A stretch of 64,000 bases of DNA from Wolbachia endosymbiont (group B) of Gerris lacustris (lineage in GTDB: Bacteria > Pseudomonadota > Alphaproteobacteria > Rickettsiales > Anaplasmataceae), in contig NZ_OZ034761.1 in assembly GCF_964028355.1 (NCBI RefSeq), positions 124,001-188,000 on the forward strand, written 5' to 3'. A model generated the notes under the pieces. The model saw nothing but the letters and a program-made list of their open reading frames with translations. It did no database searches and had not been told where the DNA came from. Positions 16,667 through 27,800 of the stretch are shown here, piece after piece. The position numbers were made by a program, and so were the translations under genes. Position 1 is the stretch's first letter, and each line of letters begins with the position of its first letter.

Positions 16667-17769
16667 TACCAATTCCCGCTATACAAGCAACGAATAGACA
16701 ATAATGGAAAAAAAGCCATACTGGAGTAAGTAAAATAGCGAGGTTTAGATGGCATTAAGATCAAAATTATTGGATGAAAAAGTGGTGGAATCAGCAAAAG
16801 AGATGCTGAAGAAAGTAAGAAATAATGCGTATGTTGCAAAAAAACTAAATGCTGTAATTGCAGCAAAAAAGCACAGTATAACAGCTGTAGCAAAAATATG
16901 TTGCATTTCGAGAAAGGCAATTACTACATGGATAAAGCACATAAAATTTGGAAGAGAAGAAAAATTATTTTCTCCACCTCAACGCCGTAGAAAAACTATA
17001 TTGAACCAAAGTCAACTTGAACAAATTGAGGTGTGGATAGAGGAAAACCCCAATATTACTATTAGAGAAATGAGAATAAGAATCCAAGAAAGATTTGGTT
17101 TGAATATCAGCAAATCCACAATACATCGTAATATGCAAAGAATGAAATTCTCATATATCACACCAAGACCAGTTCATAGTGGACAGGATAAAAATAAGCA
17201 AGAGGAGTTTAAAAAAAAACCTCAATGAAACTATTGTCATGCATTCTGAAAAAGAGCTATTTTTCTTCGATGAATCACGGTTTGGTACACATTCAAAAGT
17301 TGGACATGGGTGGTTTAAAAAAGGCAGTAGGACACAGGTTAAGGTAAAATTAGGTAGGGAAAATTTTTATCTCTATAGTGCAGTTAATCCCAGAAATGGA
17401 GAGAATTTTAGCTTATTTGCACCAAACGTCAACACTGCTTGTATAAATATATTCCTTGAACAGATGTCGCAATATTTAGGAATACGAAAGGCTTTTCTCG
17501 TGATGGATTGCGCTAGTTGGCATAAGTCAAAAAGTTTAAAGATACCTAAAAATATCGAAATTATATACCTACCACCATACTCACCTGACCTCAATCCTGT
17601 TGAGAGGTTTTGGTTATATATAAAACAGAACATTTTGCGCAATAAAATCTACGATACAATTGTTCTGCTTGAGAGCGCTTTTTGTAAATTTATTACCTCT
17701 CTTTCCCCTTCCACGGTTAAACAACTCTGCAATGCTTCTTATTTGGTTCATTAATAATGAGAGTTGGTA
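16667..17769 (+). mobile_element. IS630-family insertion sequence, complete copy
   Basis: 1103 bp from TACCAATTCCCGC to GAGTTGGTA, with a nine-A tract. The left flank is interior IS256 sequence and the right flank is interior tape-measure gene sequence. The two flanks never belonged together, so the element marks a recombination joint between the recombinase region and the tail module. Confidence 0.93.
16749..17754 (+). CDS. IS630-family transposase, two frames joined by slippage
   Basis: The upstream frame ends at KKPQ and a stop 9 nt past the nine-A run at 17211-17219. The catalytic frame (DESRFGTHS, VMDCASWHKS, SPDLNPVERFW) is displaced by +1 relative to it, so loss of one A in the transcript or a ribosomal shift would fuse them. 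It differs from other copies by a Phe for Leu near the end (ESAFCKF). The DNA-binding half is the same as in all copies. Confidence 0.85.
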
Positions 17770-18413
17770 TGACTACAGTGATCATGAGCATGATTACTGC
17801 GTTGATTAGCATTAAAATAGCAGCCATATCTCTTGGCTATGCTTGGACTTTTGTAAAAGGTTCCTTATTGGCTCTTTTATCTACTTGGAAAGTGTTTGGA
17901 TCTGTTATTACTTTGGTAAAAATAGGTCTTTCTGCAGTTTTTCCAGCAATAATTGCTGGATTTAAAGCATTGACAATTGCCGTAATGAGCAACCCTATGG
18001 GGCTGATTATTGGTGGTCTTGCTGTTGCTGCAACTTTGATAATTACCAAATGGCAAGTGGTGAAGAACTTTTTTGTTACTATCTGGGAATCAGTAAAAAT
18101 TGTATGGAAATCTTTTTCTGATTGGGTAGGAAAATTTTGGAATAATATTACTCAGCCTTTTAAAACAATCAATAATCTATGGAGCAAAAAAAATGAGGCT
18201 AAACTAGAAGTTAGATCTGTAAGTAATACTATAAGCGACGCCCTTAAGCACCCAATTGCAGCGCACAATAAGACTATAGAGAATAAAACACACAATAATC
18301 ACTTTAATGTTAATATTCACCCAAGCTCTGGACAAGACGTACGTAGTATTGCTGATGAAGTAATGGAGCGAATTAGAGAGCAATTTAGTGGCGCACTTTA
18401 TGATATAAATTAA
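17770..18413 (+). pseudogene. Phage tail tape-measure protein, C-terminal fragment
   Basis: About 214 residues remain. Hydrophobic blocks (ALISIKIAAISLGYAWTFV, ALTIAVMSNPMGLIIGG then LAVAATLIITKW) are typical of tape-measure membrane segments. They are followed by a helical C-terminus (DVRSIADEVMERIREQFSG). The N-terminal hundreds of residues are missing because the gene is cut by the IS630 copy ending at 17769. gpU follows 3 nt later, as in P2-like tails. Confidence 0.8.
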
Positions 18414-18416
18414 ATT

Positions 18417-18851
18417 ATGCTGTCTCTTGGTCCATATAGATTTTCATTAACTGAGCGAAGTTTCACACGCAGGAATGAATATCGCTGGCCTGCACTTGAG
18501 CGTATTGGAGAAAAGCCTTTGCTTCAAAGTATTGGTCCTGGAGAGGATGTTATTGAGCTTGCGGGAGTAATCTATTCGCATTTTCTTGGAGGACTGGGGC
18601 AAATAAATAATATGCGAAATTCATCAAAACCTCTTTTACTTATTGATGGCCAAGGTAACATTTTAGGCCATTTTGTTATCATGAAAATAGAAGAAACGCA
18701 GAAATTCTTTTTTCCAAATGGCGAACCAAGGAAGATTGAGTTTCATTTAAGTTTAAAACATTATGATAACGTATTACTAGATAGCAATTTATCATCACGA
18801 AATAGTACTACTGACTTTACTGTAACTGACAATGATGTACTACAAGACTAA
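18417..18851 (+). CDS. Tail protein gpU (P2-like)
   Basis: 144 aa. The N-terminus MLSLGPYRFSLTERSFTRRN, the GPGEDVIELAGVIY block and the GHFVIMKIEETQKFF segment are typical of P2 gpU, which works with the tape measure to complete the tail tube. It sits between the tape-measure fragment and gpX, the P2 order, and overlaps gpX by 20 nt. Confidence 0.85.
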   Translation: MLSLGPYRFSLTERSFTRRNEYRWPALERIGEKPLLQSIGPGEDVIELAGVIYSHFLGGLGQINNMRNSSKPLLLIDGQGNILGHFVIMKIEETQKFFFPNGEPRKIEFHLSLKHYDNVLLDSNLSSRNSTTDFTVTDNDVLQD

Positions 18852-19035
18852 AGAAGATGATATGTTAGATTTGATTTGCTGGAAACATTATGGATTCAGC
18901 TCTGGAGCAATTGAGGTTGTGTTAAAAGCTAACACTGGGCTTGCAGAGTACGAACTTCTTCCTGCAGGATTAATCATTAAACTTCCTGTTATTCAAAAAG
19001 AGGCACAAAAGCAAGTAGTAAAACTATGGGATTAA
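18832..19035 (+). CDS. Tail protein gpX (LysM-like)
   Basis: 67 aa, short like P2 gpX. It carries DMLDLICWKHYGFSSGAIEV and then ELLPAGLIIKLP, the LysM-like pattern of this tail protein. The start overlaps gpU by 20 nt. gpD follows one base after the stop, so these genes form one tail operon. Confidence 0.82.
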   Translation: MMYYKTKEDDMLDLICWKHYGFSSGAIEVVLKANTGLAEYELLPAGLIIKLPVIQKEAQKQVVKLWD

Positions 19036-19036
19036 A

Positions 19037-20025
19037 ATGACACCAGACTTTAGTATTTCAGTAGAGGGCATTTCCATCACTGAGTTGATAAAAAGTCGCT
19101 TGGTATCAATCCATATTACTGATGAAGCTGGAATAATAAGTGATACTGCTGTAATTCACCTTGATGACCGTGATTCATTATTTGAGATTCCTAAAACCGG
19201 AGCAAAGCTGAATATTTTGCTTGGGTATAAAGAAACTGGCATTGTGCCAATGGGAGATTACATAGTAAATGAAATTACAGTACAAAGTCCACCACAGGCA
19301 TTAAAAATTAAAAGTCATGCAGCAGATTTAAAACAGTCTTTAAAGGAACAAGTGTTTAATGAGTGGCATCAAATTACCTTAAATGATTTAGTGAAAAAAA
19401 TCGCAAACAAACATGGCTATCAAGCTAAAGTTGCTGCGGAGTTTACAAATATCATGATATCACATATTGATCAGACTGCAGAAAGTGATATGCACTTTTT
19501 AACCAGGCTTGCTCAAATTTATGGAGCAATAGCAAAACCTGCTGGAGGATATTTACTTTTTGTTTCAAAAGGAAAAGCAAAATCAGTTACAGGAAAAACT
19601 TTAAGCACTATTACTTTAACACCTGCAGATATTGCAAGTTGGAAAGTAAGATTTAATGAGCGTAATCAATATAGCTCTGTTATTGCCTACTGGTATGATT
19701 ACGAAAAAGCGGAGACTATGATGGAAAAGCAGGTGATCAGGAACCAAGCTATATTCTACGAGATATTTATGCAAGCAGTGATTTGGCGCAAAGTGCAGCA
19801 TCTGCAAAATTAAATCAGCTGATGAGTGGTGCAGCAACACTCAATATCACAATGCCAGGGAGTCCTGAATTATTTGCCGAAGCAAAGATCAACCTTTTGG
19901 GGTTTCACAAGGGAGTTTATGGTGAATGGATAATAAATAAGGCTGAGCATGTGATTGATAACCTGGGTTATCGTACTATCATCACAGCTGCTATGGGAAT
20001 AATTGATAGTGAGAAAGTAAATTGA
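19037..20025 (+). pseudogene. Tail protein gpD (late control D), frameshifted
   Basis: The first frame encodes the N-terminal two thirds of a gpD/VgrG-like baseplate hub protein (SISVEGISITELIKSRLVSI, VIHLDDRD, MGDYIVNEITVQSPP). At the A run near 19725 the frame shifts: VIRNQAIFYEIF replaces the expected GDQEPSYILRDIYAS. The family-like continuation (LAQSAASAKLNQLMSGAATL ... GEWIINKAEHVIDNLGYRT) lies in another frame and ends at 20025. One extra A in GAAAAGC would restore it. The end overlaps the minus-strand ankyrin gene by 35 bp. Confidence 0.85.
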
Positions 20026-20518
20026 TAATTTCCTCATAAATATCTTCTTTATTATTGTTTAATTCCTCTACAGCAAGATCTAAAGGAGTTTTTTTATCTT
20101 TGTTTTTAGCAAGAGGATTTGCTCCATTTTCCAGTAGAAATTTAGCAATTTCCAGATGTCCTTTTCGTGCAGCATAGTGCAAAGCTGTCCAGCTAAAAGC
20201 ATCAGTAGTATTTACATCAATGCCCTCTTCAATTAGAAATTTTACAACTTCTAAACAACCTCCGCTTGTCGCATAGTGTAATGATGTTGCGCCAAAATAA
20301 TAGGTATCATTGATATTTACTGCGTTTTTTACTAAGGATTTTACATTATCCAAATTGCAACTTTCAGCTGCAATGCGCAATGCTATTCTATCCTCACTAG
20401 TTGTTTTACTTTTTATTGGTATGTTTTTTGACGGTCTAAAATGTTGAAACAAAAAGATGGCACATATTATTGGTATTATTGAATTTATTAATAATTTTCG
20501 AACAAGACTAGATTTCAT
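19991..20518 (-). CDS. Small ankyrin-repeat protein with N-terminal membrane anchor
   Basis: 175 aa. Residues 8-25 are hydrophobic after a basic start (MKSSLVRKLLINSIIPIICA), suggesting a signal anchor. About four ankyrin repeats follow (ATSLHYATSGGCLEVVKFLI, TALHYAARKGHLEIAKFLL, TPLDLAVEE). It lies convergent with gpD and divergent from the small membrane protein/patatin pair. An ankyrin gene between gpD and patatin is a usual WO arrangement. If inserted in the inner membrane, the repeats would face the periplasm. A secreted form is also possible. Confidence 0.85.
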   Translation of the reverse strand: MKSSLVRKLLINSIIPIICAIFLFQHFRPSKNIPIKSKTTSEDRIALRIAAESCNLDNVKSLVKNAVNINDTYYFGATSLHYATSGGCLEVVKFLIEEGIDVNTTDAFSWTALHYAARKGHLEIAKFLLENGANPLAKNKDKKTPLDLAVEELNNNKEDIYEEIINLLSHYQLFP

Positions 20519-20583
20519 GTCTATTATATTATATGTATTACCTGCTTAATGCAACTTTACTTAAAAAAATTACTTAAGATTTT

Positions 20584-20616
20584 TTGGACGTATTTTTGAT
20601 GAATCTTGTATATATA
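20584..20616 (+). promoter_or_regulatory. WO promoter-like motif, membrane protein/patatin pair
   Basis: TTGGAC at 20584-20589, 19 nt including a T tract and AATCTTG, then TATATATA at 20609-20616. The ATG at 20639 is 22 nt downstream, the same gap as for the ATPase operon. Confidence 0.72.
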
Positions 20617-20638
20617 TACAACTTTTCCTTTAAAAAAG

Positions 20639-20857
20639 ATGGCAAACACAGAAAAGATCCCTATAGCAGTAATTGCTACTATGGTAATACAAACAATAGC
20701 ATTCATCTGGTGGCTGGCCAAACTCGACTTAAGAGTGCACATTCATGATAGGTTTATAGAGCAAAATCAAAGGACGACAGAAATTATCTATCGCCTTGAA
20801 GAAAGAGTTAAAAACCTCGCTGAAGAAGTTAATGAACTTGAGCAGAAACACAAGTAA
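20639..20857 (+). CDS. Small membrane protein with coiled-coil tail (holin-like candidate)
   Basis: 72 aa from the ATG at 20639, chosen because it sits 22 nt from the promoter-like TATA block and the longer in-frame extension has no ATG. Residues 6-28 form one hydrophobic helix (IPIAVIATMVIQTIAFIWWL). Residues about 45-72 form a charged coiled coil (TTEIIYRLEERVKNLAEEVN then ELEQKHK). One membrane helix followed by a coiled coil is common among small phage lysis-associated proteins. It overlaps the patatin start by 26 nt. A lysis role is inference from size, topology and neighbour. Confidence 0.65.
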   Translation: MANTEKIPIAVIATMVIQTIAFIWWLAKLDLRVHIHDRFIEQNQRTTEIIYRLEERVKNLAEEVNELEQKHK

Positions 20858-21779
20858 AAAAGTGGCAAAGTATATTTTATCCGTTGATGGAGGTGGAATT
20901 AGAGGAATAATTCCTGCCATTATTCTAGCAGAAATTGAATCTAGGACAAAAAAGCCAATTTCTCAAATTTTTGACTTAATGGCAGGAACCTCAACTGGTG
21001 GGATTATTGTTGCTGGACTTTGTAAAAGCAATAAACCTCAATACTCTGCCAATGATTTAGTTGGACTTTACCAAGAGTATGGAGCTTATATCTTTCAATC
21101 ATCATTTTGGAGAAAATCAATTGCTTCTTGGCTGAGTGGTTCTCAGTACTCGTATAGAAATATGGAATTTATTCTCAACAAATACTTTGGTGAAAGTACT
21201 ATGGCCGATGTTGCAAGTAATCTACTGCTCACCAGTTATGACATTCACAATAGTTGTGAATTTTTCTTCAAAAGTTGGAAAGAAAAAAACATTAAGTTGA
21301 AAGATGCACTCAGAGCTACAACAGCTGCTCCAACGTACTTCACACCAAAACGTCTGAAAATTAGCCAAACAGAGAGAGTGTTGATAGATGGCGGAGTGTT
21401 TGCCAATAATCCAGCGGCTTGTGCATATGCAAGTGCTAAGAGGTTATTTCGAAATGATGAGATTATACTGCTATCAATAGGCACTGGTGGAACAGATAGA
21501 AGTATAAAGTATGCTAACTCAAGGAGATTTGGAAAAATAGGGTGGGTCAAGCCACTACTGAATGTGATGTTTACATCTGGACTAGATTGCGTTGATTATC
21601 AACTAGAGCAAGTAATGGGTGATAAATATATACGAATACAATCACAACTCAAAGTAGCATCAGCTGAGATGGATGATATAACATTCAAAAATATTAAATG
21701 TTTGCAGCAAGAGGCAAAGGCAATAATAGAAAGTCATCAAAGGGTAATTGATGATTTTTGTGCTATCAAAATAATATAA
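20832..21779 (+). CDS. Patatin-like phospholipase
   Basis: 315 aa from ATG at 20832. The oxyanion-hole motif is DGGGIRG at 19-25, the nucleophile elbow GTSTG at 52-56 (Ser54), and the catalytic Asp is in LIDGGVFANNPA at about 186. All patatin lipase residues are present, so the enzyme should hydrolyse membrane lipids. A longer reading from 20796 lacks a better start. It lies after the membrane protein, overlapping it, and 100 bp before the Tc toxin gene. A role in release from the bacterial or host membrane is plausible; patatins are known WO genes. Confidence 0.9.
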   Translation: MNLSRNTSKKVAKYILSVDGGGIRGIIPAIILAEIESRTKKPISQIFDLMAGTSTGGIIVAGLCKSNKPQYSANDLVGLYQEYGAYIFQSSFWRKSIASWLSGSQYSYRNMEFILNKYFGESTMADVASNLLLTSYDIHNSCEFFFKSWKEKNIKLKDALRATTAAPTYFTPKRLKISQTERVLIDGGVFANNPAACAYASAKRLFRNDEIILLSIGTGGTDRSIKYANSRRFGKIGWVKPLLNVMFTSGLDCVDYQLEQVMGDKYIRIQSQLKVASAEMDDITFKNIKCLQQEAKAIIESHQRVIDDFCAIKII

Positions 21780-21811
21780 GTTTAAGGCAAGACTTTTTTG
21801 ATAAAAATAAT

Positions 21812-21844
21812 TTGGACGTTTTTTTTACCAATCTTGTATATATA
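21812..21844 (+). promoter_or_regulatory. WO promoter-like motif, Tc toxin operon
   Basis: TTGGAC at 21812-21817, 19 nt with an eight-T tract and AATCTTG, then TATATATA at 21837-21844. The toxin ATG at 21880 is 35 nt downstream. The motif is as well conserved as those of the replication genes. Confidence 0.72.
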
Positions 21845-21879
21845 TAACATAAAAGCGCGTTTTCACGCAATCAAATCAA

Positions 21880-24800
21880 ATGGAACCTAACAAAGATACT
21901 ACACAGAAGTCCACTATTGAAGCTAAAAAGCTTGAATTACCAAAAGGTGGAGGAGCGATAAAAGGAATCAGTGAAGCTTTTCAAGCTAATTCGTTCACCG
22001 GTACTGGGTCCTTCTCAATACCAATTCCACTTCCAACGTGCCGTAATTTTTCGCCTTCTTTAAGTGTTGATTATAGCTCTGGTGGTGGCAATAGAGTATT
22101 TGGTATAGGGTTTAATGTTTCAATAGCAAGTATTATCAGAAAAACATCAAAAAAAATTCCAACTTATGATGATGAAGATGTTTTTGTACTTATAGGAGCA
22201 GATGACTTAGTTGCGATTAATCAAACAAGTAATAGCAAATATGATATTACTTATTATCAGCCACGTGTTGAAGGATTGTTTGCTAAAATAGAGCGTTTGA
22301 TAAGTAGAGATGATAATACGGTTTATTGGCAAGTCACTAGTAAAGATGGCAGTGTTGCCATTTATGGTAAAAATAAACAAGCACAAATCTATGATCCAAA
22401 GAGTAATAGCCGCATAGCAGAATGGTTACTTGAGGAATTAAGTGATGTATATGGAAATAAAATATTTTATTATTATCGCTCAAGTACAGCAAACTTAGAA
22501 AGACAAGGTGGTGGTAAAGTAATAGATCGCATTACTTATGGATATAACCAAGAACTAAATTATAACCATTTTGAAGTTCTGTTTGATTATGGCGAAAATG
22601 ATTTTACCAGTCCGATAGATAAAAAGTACAACAAAGAGAGAAAAGCTATCATCCGCCCGGATCCATTTACCTCACACATTACAGGGTTTGCAGTTAGAAC
22701 TGAGCTGTTATGTCGAGCTATAAGAATTTACCACCATTTTGATGGAGAGCCAATATTAGTAAATGGCACATATTTTGATTACGATAAAAAACCAACAATT
22801 ACCTACTTAAGAGCGGTAAAACAAGTTGGCTATTATGAGAGAGGAGAAAAAAGATTTACTAAGGCTACACCAACTTTAGTTTTTTCTCATACTAGCGATA
22901 ATCCAACTTATATTTCGACAACTTCAGCAGTTGCAGTAAAAGATGAAAATAAACCATCTAAACAGCTTTTGCAGATTTTAAAAGAACAAGATTTTGTATT
23001 TTCAGAGCAGGATTCAGAAATTTCTGAAGAAAACTCAAATTGGAAAATTAAAGATAGTGAAAAAACTCTTGTCATAAAAGAAAAAGGAGTTTTTTTAGAT
23101 CTTCATAATTTAAATAATAAAAACTCTTTTAGATCGGTAAAAATAGAAGGAATAAACAAAAACTTTCCTGGGTACTTAAATGATCAAAGGTTTCAATCGG
23201 TTGATTTATATCAAGAAGGTATTGAAGGAATATTGTATAACGATGGCAATACAATCCTTTATTTTAGGCCAAATGGAAATGGAGAATTTTCTCAGGCAAA
23301 ACTGCTAGAAAAATTTCCATCATTACTGCGAAAAACTACTTATTCACTGATGAGCATGGAAGGTAACGGTGAGTTACAACTTTACGTGAATGAGAGCAGC
23401 TTTCAAGGTTACCATGACTTTGATGGCAATAGTAAGTGGAGTGAATTTAAGCCTCTTGAATCGCAAGTAGTTAACTTAAGTAGTGAACTTAAGGAAATGA
23501 TTGATGTCACCGGAGATGGAAGAACTGATATCGTAGTGTTTGAGGGAGAAAATGTCAGAGTATATCCATCTGCTGGTAAAAAAGGGTATAAAAAGGCTAT
23601 TTACAGTAGAGCGCCAAAAGATTTGCCAAATCAACGTGCCAGTTCAGAGAGTACTTTAGTACGCTTTGCTGATATGTTTGGTGATGGTAAGAGCCACTTA
23701 GTAAAGATAGAAAATGGTAAAGTAGAGTGTTGGCCAAATCTTGGCTACGGTAAATTTGGTGAAAAAGTTGTATTTAAAAATGCTCCATACTTTAGGGATG
23801 GATTTAATGCAAAAAGACTTTACTTTGCTGATATTGACGGTTCTGGTACTACAGATCTAGTTTATGCTAACCATAATAGCTTAGATATCTACTATAACAA
23901 TAGCGGCAACTCTTTCAGTAAACCAGTAACTTTGAAATTACCGTTGAATTACAATCAAATTGGTCGTATTGAGTTTGCTGACATTCTAGGAAATGGAACT
24001 AACTGTTTGCTTATTAGCTATCTGGATCAAAGTTTAAAGTTACAGCATTTATACTATGATTTTTACAATGGAGTAAAACCGCACTTGCTGAAGCAAATAG
24101 ATAATAACATGGGTAACATTACCCGTCTTCATTATGCAGCTTCTACTAAGTTTTACTTAGAGGATAGAAAAGAAAATCGCCCGTGGGTAACGAATTTACC
24201 GTTTCCAGTACAAGTGATTGAAAAAATAGAAACCATAGATAACATAGTAGGAAGTAGACTGACCAACAAATATTGCTATCATCATGGTTTTTATGATTAC
24301 ACTGAAAAAGAATTTCGAGGTTTTGGTTTTGTAGAAACTTGGGATACAGAAGATTTTTCCACGATCAATCAAGCCGAAAAAGAGCATTATGTAGCGCCAA
24401 TTTACACTAAGACTTGGTATCACACTGGAGCTTACAAAAAGGCGAAAGATTTAGTTGAAAGTTATAGAAAAGAATTTTACCAAGGGGATGAGAAAGCCTT
24501 AAGAATCACTCCTCAGGTATTTGATGAAAATATCATCTCAATAGAGGACAAAAGACAGGCATACCGAGCTATTCAGGGGCAAGTGCTAAGACAAGAAGTC
24601 TATGGTTTAGATAAAGGAGAGCTCTACTTACATCCATACTCAGTCACTGAATCCAGCGCTGCAGTAAAATTATTGAAGTCTAGTAATGATAGTTCTCACA
24701 AAGTTTTTAAATACGGAACATTTTTTGTTAACTTACAAGAAACAATTAGTTATCACTATGAAAGAAATTGCTGTGATCCACGTATTCAGCACGATTTTGT

Positions 24801-27800
24801 TTTAGAAGTAGATGAATATGGTAATGTCACTAAATCAGCAAGTATTACTTATCCGCGTCGAAATCAGCCAAATAATTATTTAGAACAGCAAAAGTTACAC
24901 GCTACTTTAGAACAGAGCTTTTACATAAATAATACTGAAAGATTTTACTTACTTGGAACTTTATACAAATCACAAGCTTTTGAGATTGGGGGCTTACTTG
25001 ACGGTTATATCAATATTAATGACTTAAGAAATCACGTAGAGAGATCTCTACAAAACACTATTAGGTTTGAAGAAGCTTTAAATTATACAAGCCTAGAGGC
25101 GAGACTCTTAAGTGAAAATCACAATTACTATTGGAATGAAGAGCAAAGTGGAGTTTTGCCGCTAGGATCGGTAACTAAGCAAGCGCTTCTCCACCATACT
25201 GAAGCTATGGTATTTTCTGATAGTCAAATAAAAGAAGTATTTTCTGGTAAAATAACCTCTGAGCAAATGCTCAAAGATCTTGGCTATAAGAAAACGTCAA
25301 ACAACTTCTGGTGGGCACCAAGTCCTACGCAACATTATTGTGGTAGTGATAAATATTATTTACCTGAAAAAGTAATTGATGTTTTTGGCGCTGAGACTGC
25401 AGTTGTTTATGATCAGTATAATTTACTGCCAATAAAAACGATTGTAAAGGCAACTGCAAGCTCAAGTTATGAAACGACAGCAGAATATGATTATCAACGT
25501 TTAACACCAGTAAAACTTATTGATCACAATAATAATGTATCAGAAGTTATTTTAAATCCACTTGGAGTGGTAATCGCTACTTCAATTTACGGCAGCGAAA
25601 ACGGAGAAGAAAAAGGTGATAAGCCACTACTCGAATATCAAGTTAGAAAGAATCCAAATTTTGAAGATGTTTTAGGGACAGCAGAAGGAGCAAACGGTCC
25701 AGAGTACTATTTACAGAATGCAACCAGTTTCTTTTATTATGATCTGGAAGCATGGAGAAGAAATGGCCAACCTGTGCATGTGATTAACTTGCTGAGAGAA
25801 ACTCATGTTTCAGAAGGAAGTTCTACAAGAATCAGGAGAGTTGTAACTCATATTGATGGATTTGGTAGAAATCTTGAAACTAAAATGCTGACTGATTCTG
25901 AGAGTGAAAAGTGGCTAGCATCAGGGAGAGTTGTATATAACAATAAAGGTACGGAGGTGAAAAAGTATGAACCTTTTTATAGTAATTCACCTTTTTATGA
26001 CCTCGAAGAGAGTGTGCGTAATCAAGGAGTATCTGACACTCTTTATTATGATCCTCTGCTGAGGAATATTCGTATTGATACGGCAAAAGGTTTTTTCAGC
26101 AAAGTAGAATTTGATTCGTGGACTATCAAGAATTTTGATCTTAATGATACAGTGAAAGATTCGACATACTATAAAGAGTTTTTTGCTAATGCAGAAAACG
26201 AAACGTTGGAAAGTGAAAAAGATGCATTAGAAAAAGCAGAAAAACACTACAATACACCAACCATAGAGCATTTAGACAGTTTAGGAAGAAAGTTTCTGCA
26301 GATAGAAACCTTAAATAAGGACGGACAAAGCAGTATAGAATTAAAATCCCACGTTGAACTTGATATTCAAGGAAATGAGCTGGAAAGTGTTGATGCAAGA
26401 TTTTATGAGCAAAACCAAGGTAAAGAAGAAAACGAAAAGGTAAAAAATTTTCGCCATGTTTATTCGATGGCTGGACTTTTAAAAAGTGCCAGTGTTGATG
26501 CCGGAGAAACCTGGAATTTAGCAAATGTTGCAGGGAGTAGCGTATACAATTGGGATGGCAAAGGATCACTTACTTACACAGAATATGATAAATTGCAACG
26601 ACCAGTAAGAGTAAAAATTACTGATCAGGACCTAAATTTAAATAATAATGTCGTCGAAAAATTCTTTTACTCTGAAGACATTCAAGATAAGGCTACCAAT
26701 CGTTATGGAACGCTTATTGCCCATTACGATCAAGCAGGATTAACTGAAGCTAAAGAAAATGATTTTAAAGGTCAGACATTAAAAAGTAGCTACATTCTGA
26801 GGAAGAATTATAAACAAGAGGCAAATTGGCAAAACGTTGAAAGTATTACTACAACTTATGCAGATCTTGAACGAGAAATATTTAACTCAAGTGTAAAGTA
26901 TAATGCAATCGGAGAAATCATTGAAAAAACAGATCCACAAAATAATACTCATAGTCCAATTTATGATATAGCGGGGAGAGTAAAACAAATTAAACTTAAG
27001 AAGCAAGAAGAAGCAATTAAAACCTACGTTTCTGATATTAGCTATAACCCTAAGGGTCAGCGTACGTCAATTGCTTATGGCAATGGTGTTGTTACCAGCT
27101 ATAGCTATGACCCTAAAACTTTTCAGCTCACTAAGCTGACAAGTCAAAAGGAACAAAAGAAATTACAAAGTATTAACTACACGTATGATCCTGTAGGTAA
27201 CATTACCACAATGGAAGATGAGTCTTATAAGACTATTTTTCCAAATAACAAAAGTATAGATACTAAGTCTGATTATCATTACGATTCGCTTTATCGGCTG
27301 ACTCAAGCAACTGGAAAGGAACATCCAGCGCTGAATGGAAAGGAAGAAATTATTACACCGATTCCGCATCTAAATAACCAAAATGCGATTAGCAATTACA
27401 CGGAATATTATGACTTTGATTATGGAAGCAATATCACAAAAATTAGGCATACAGGAGTTCATGGCTCTACTAAAGAATTTTACATATCGAATAGATCTAA
27501 TCGCAGTTTACAGGTAGTAGATAGAAGGCCTGTGAGTGAAAATGGTATAGATGGAAGTTATGATGAAAGAGGTAATTTATTGAAGCTCAGTGGTACACAG
27601 AATTTACACTGGAATTACCGTGATAACATAGCGTATGTTGATATTGTAACAAGGCCTAATGGTAAAAATGATAGTGAATATTATGTTTATGATAGTAGCG
27701 GAGAGCGGATACGTAAAATTACTGAAACCTATCAGAATAATGAAACAAACTCTACTCGAGTAGAAAAAATCTACTTTGGTGATATTGAGGTTACCAGAAC

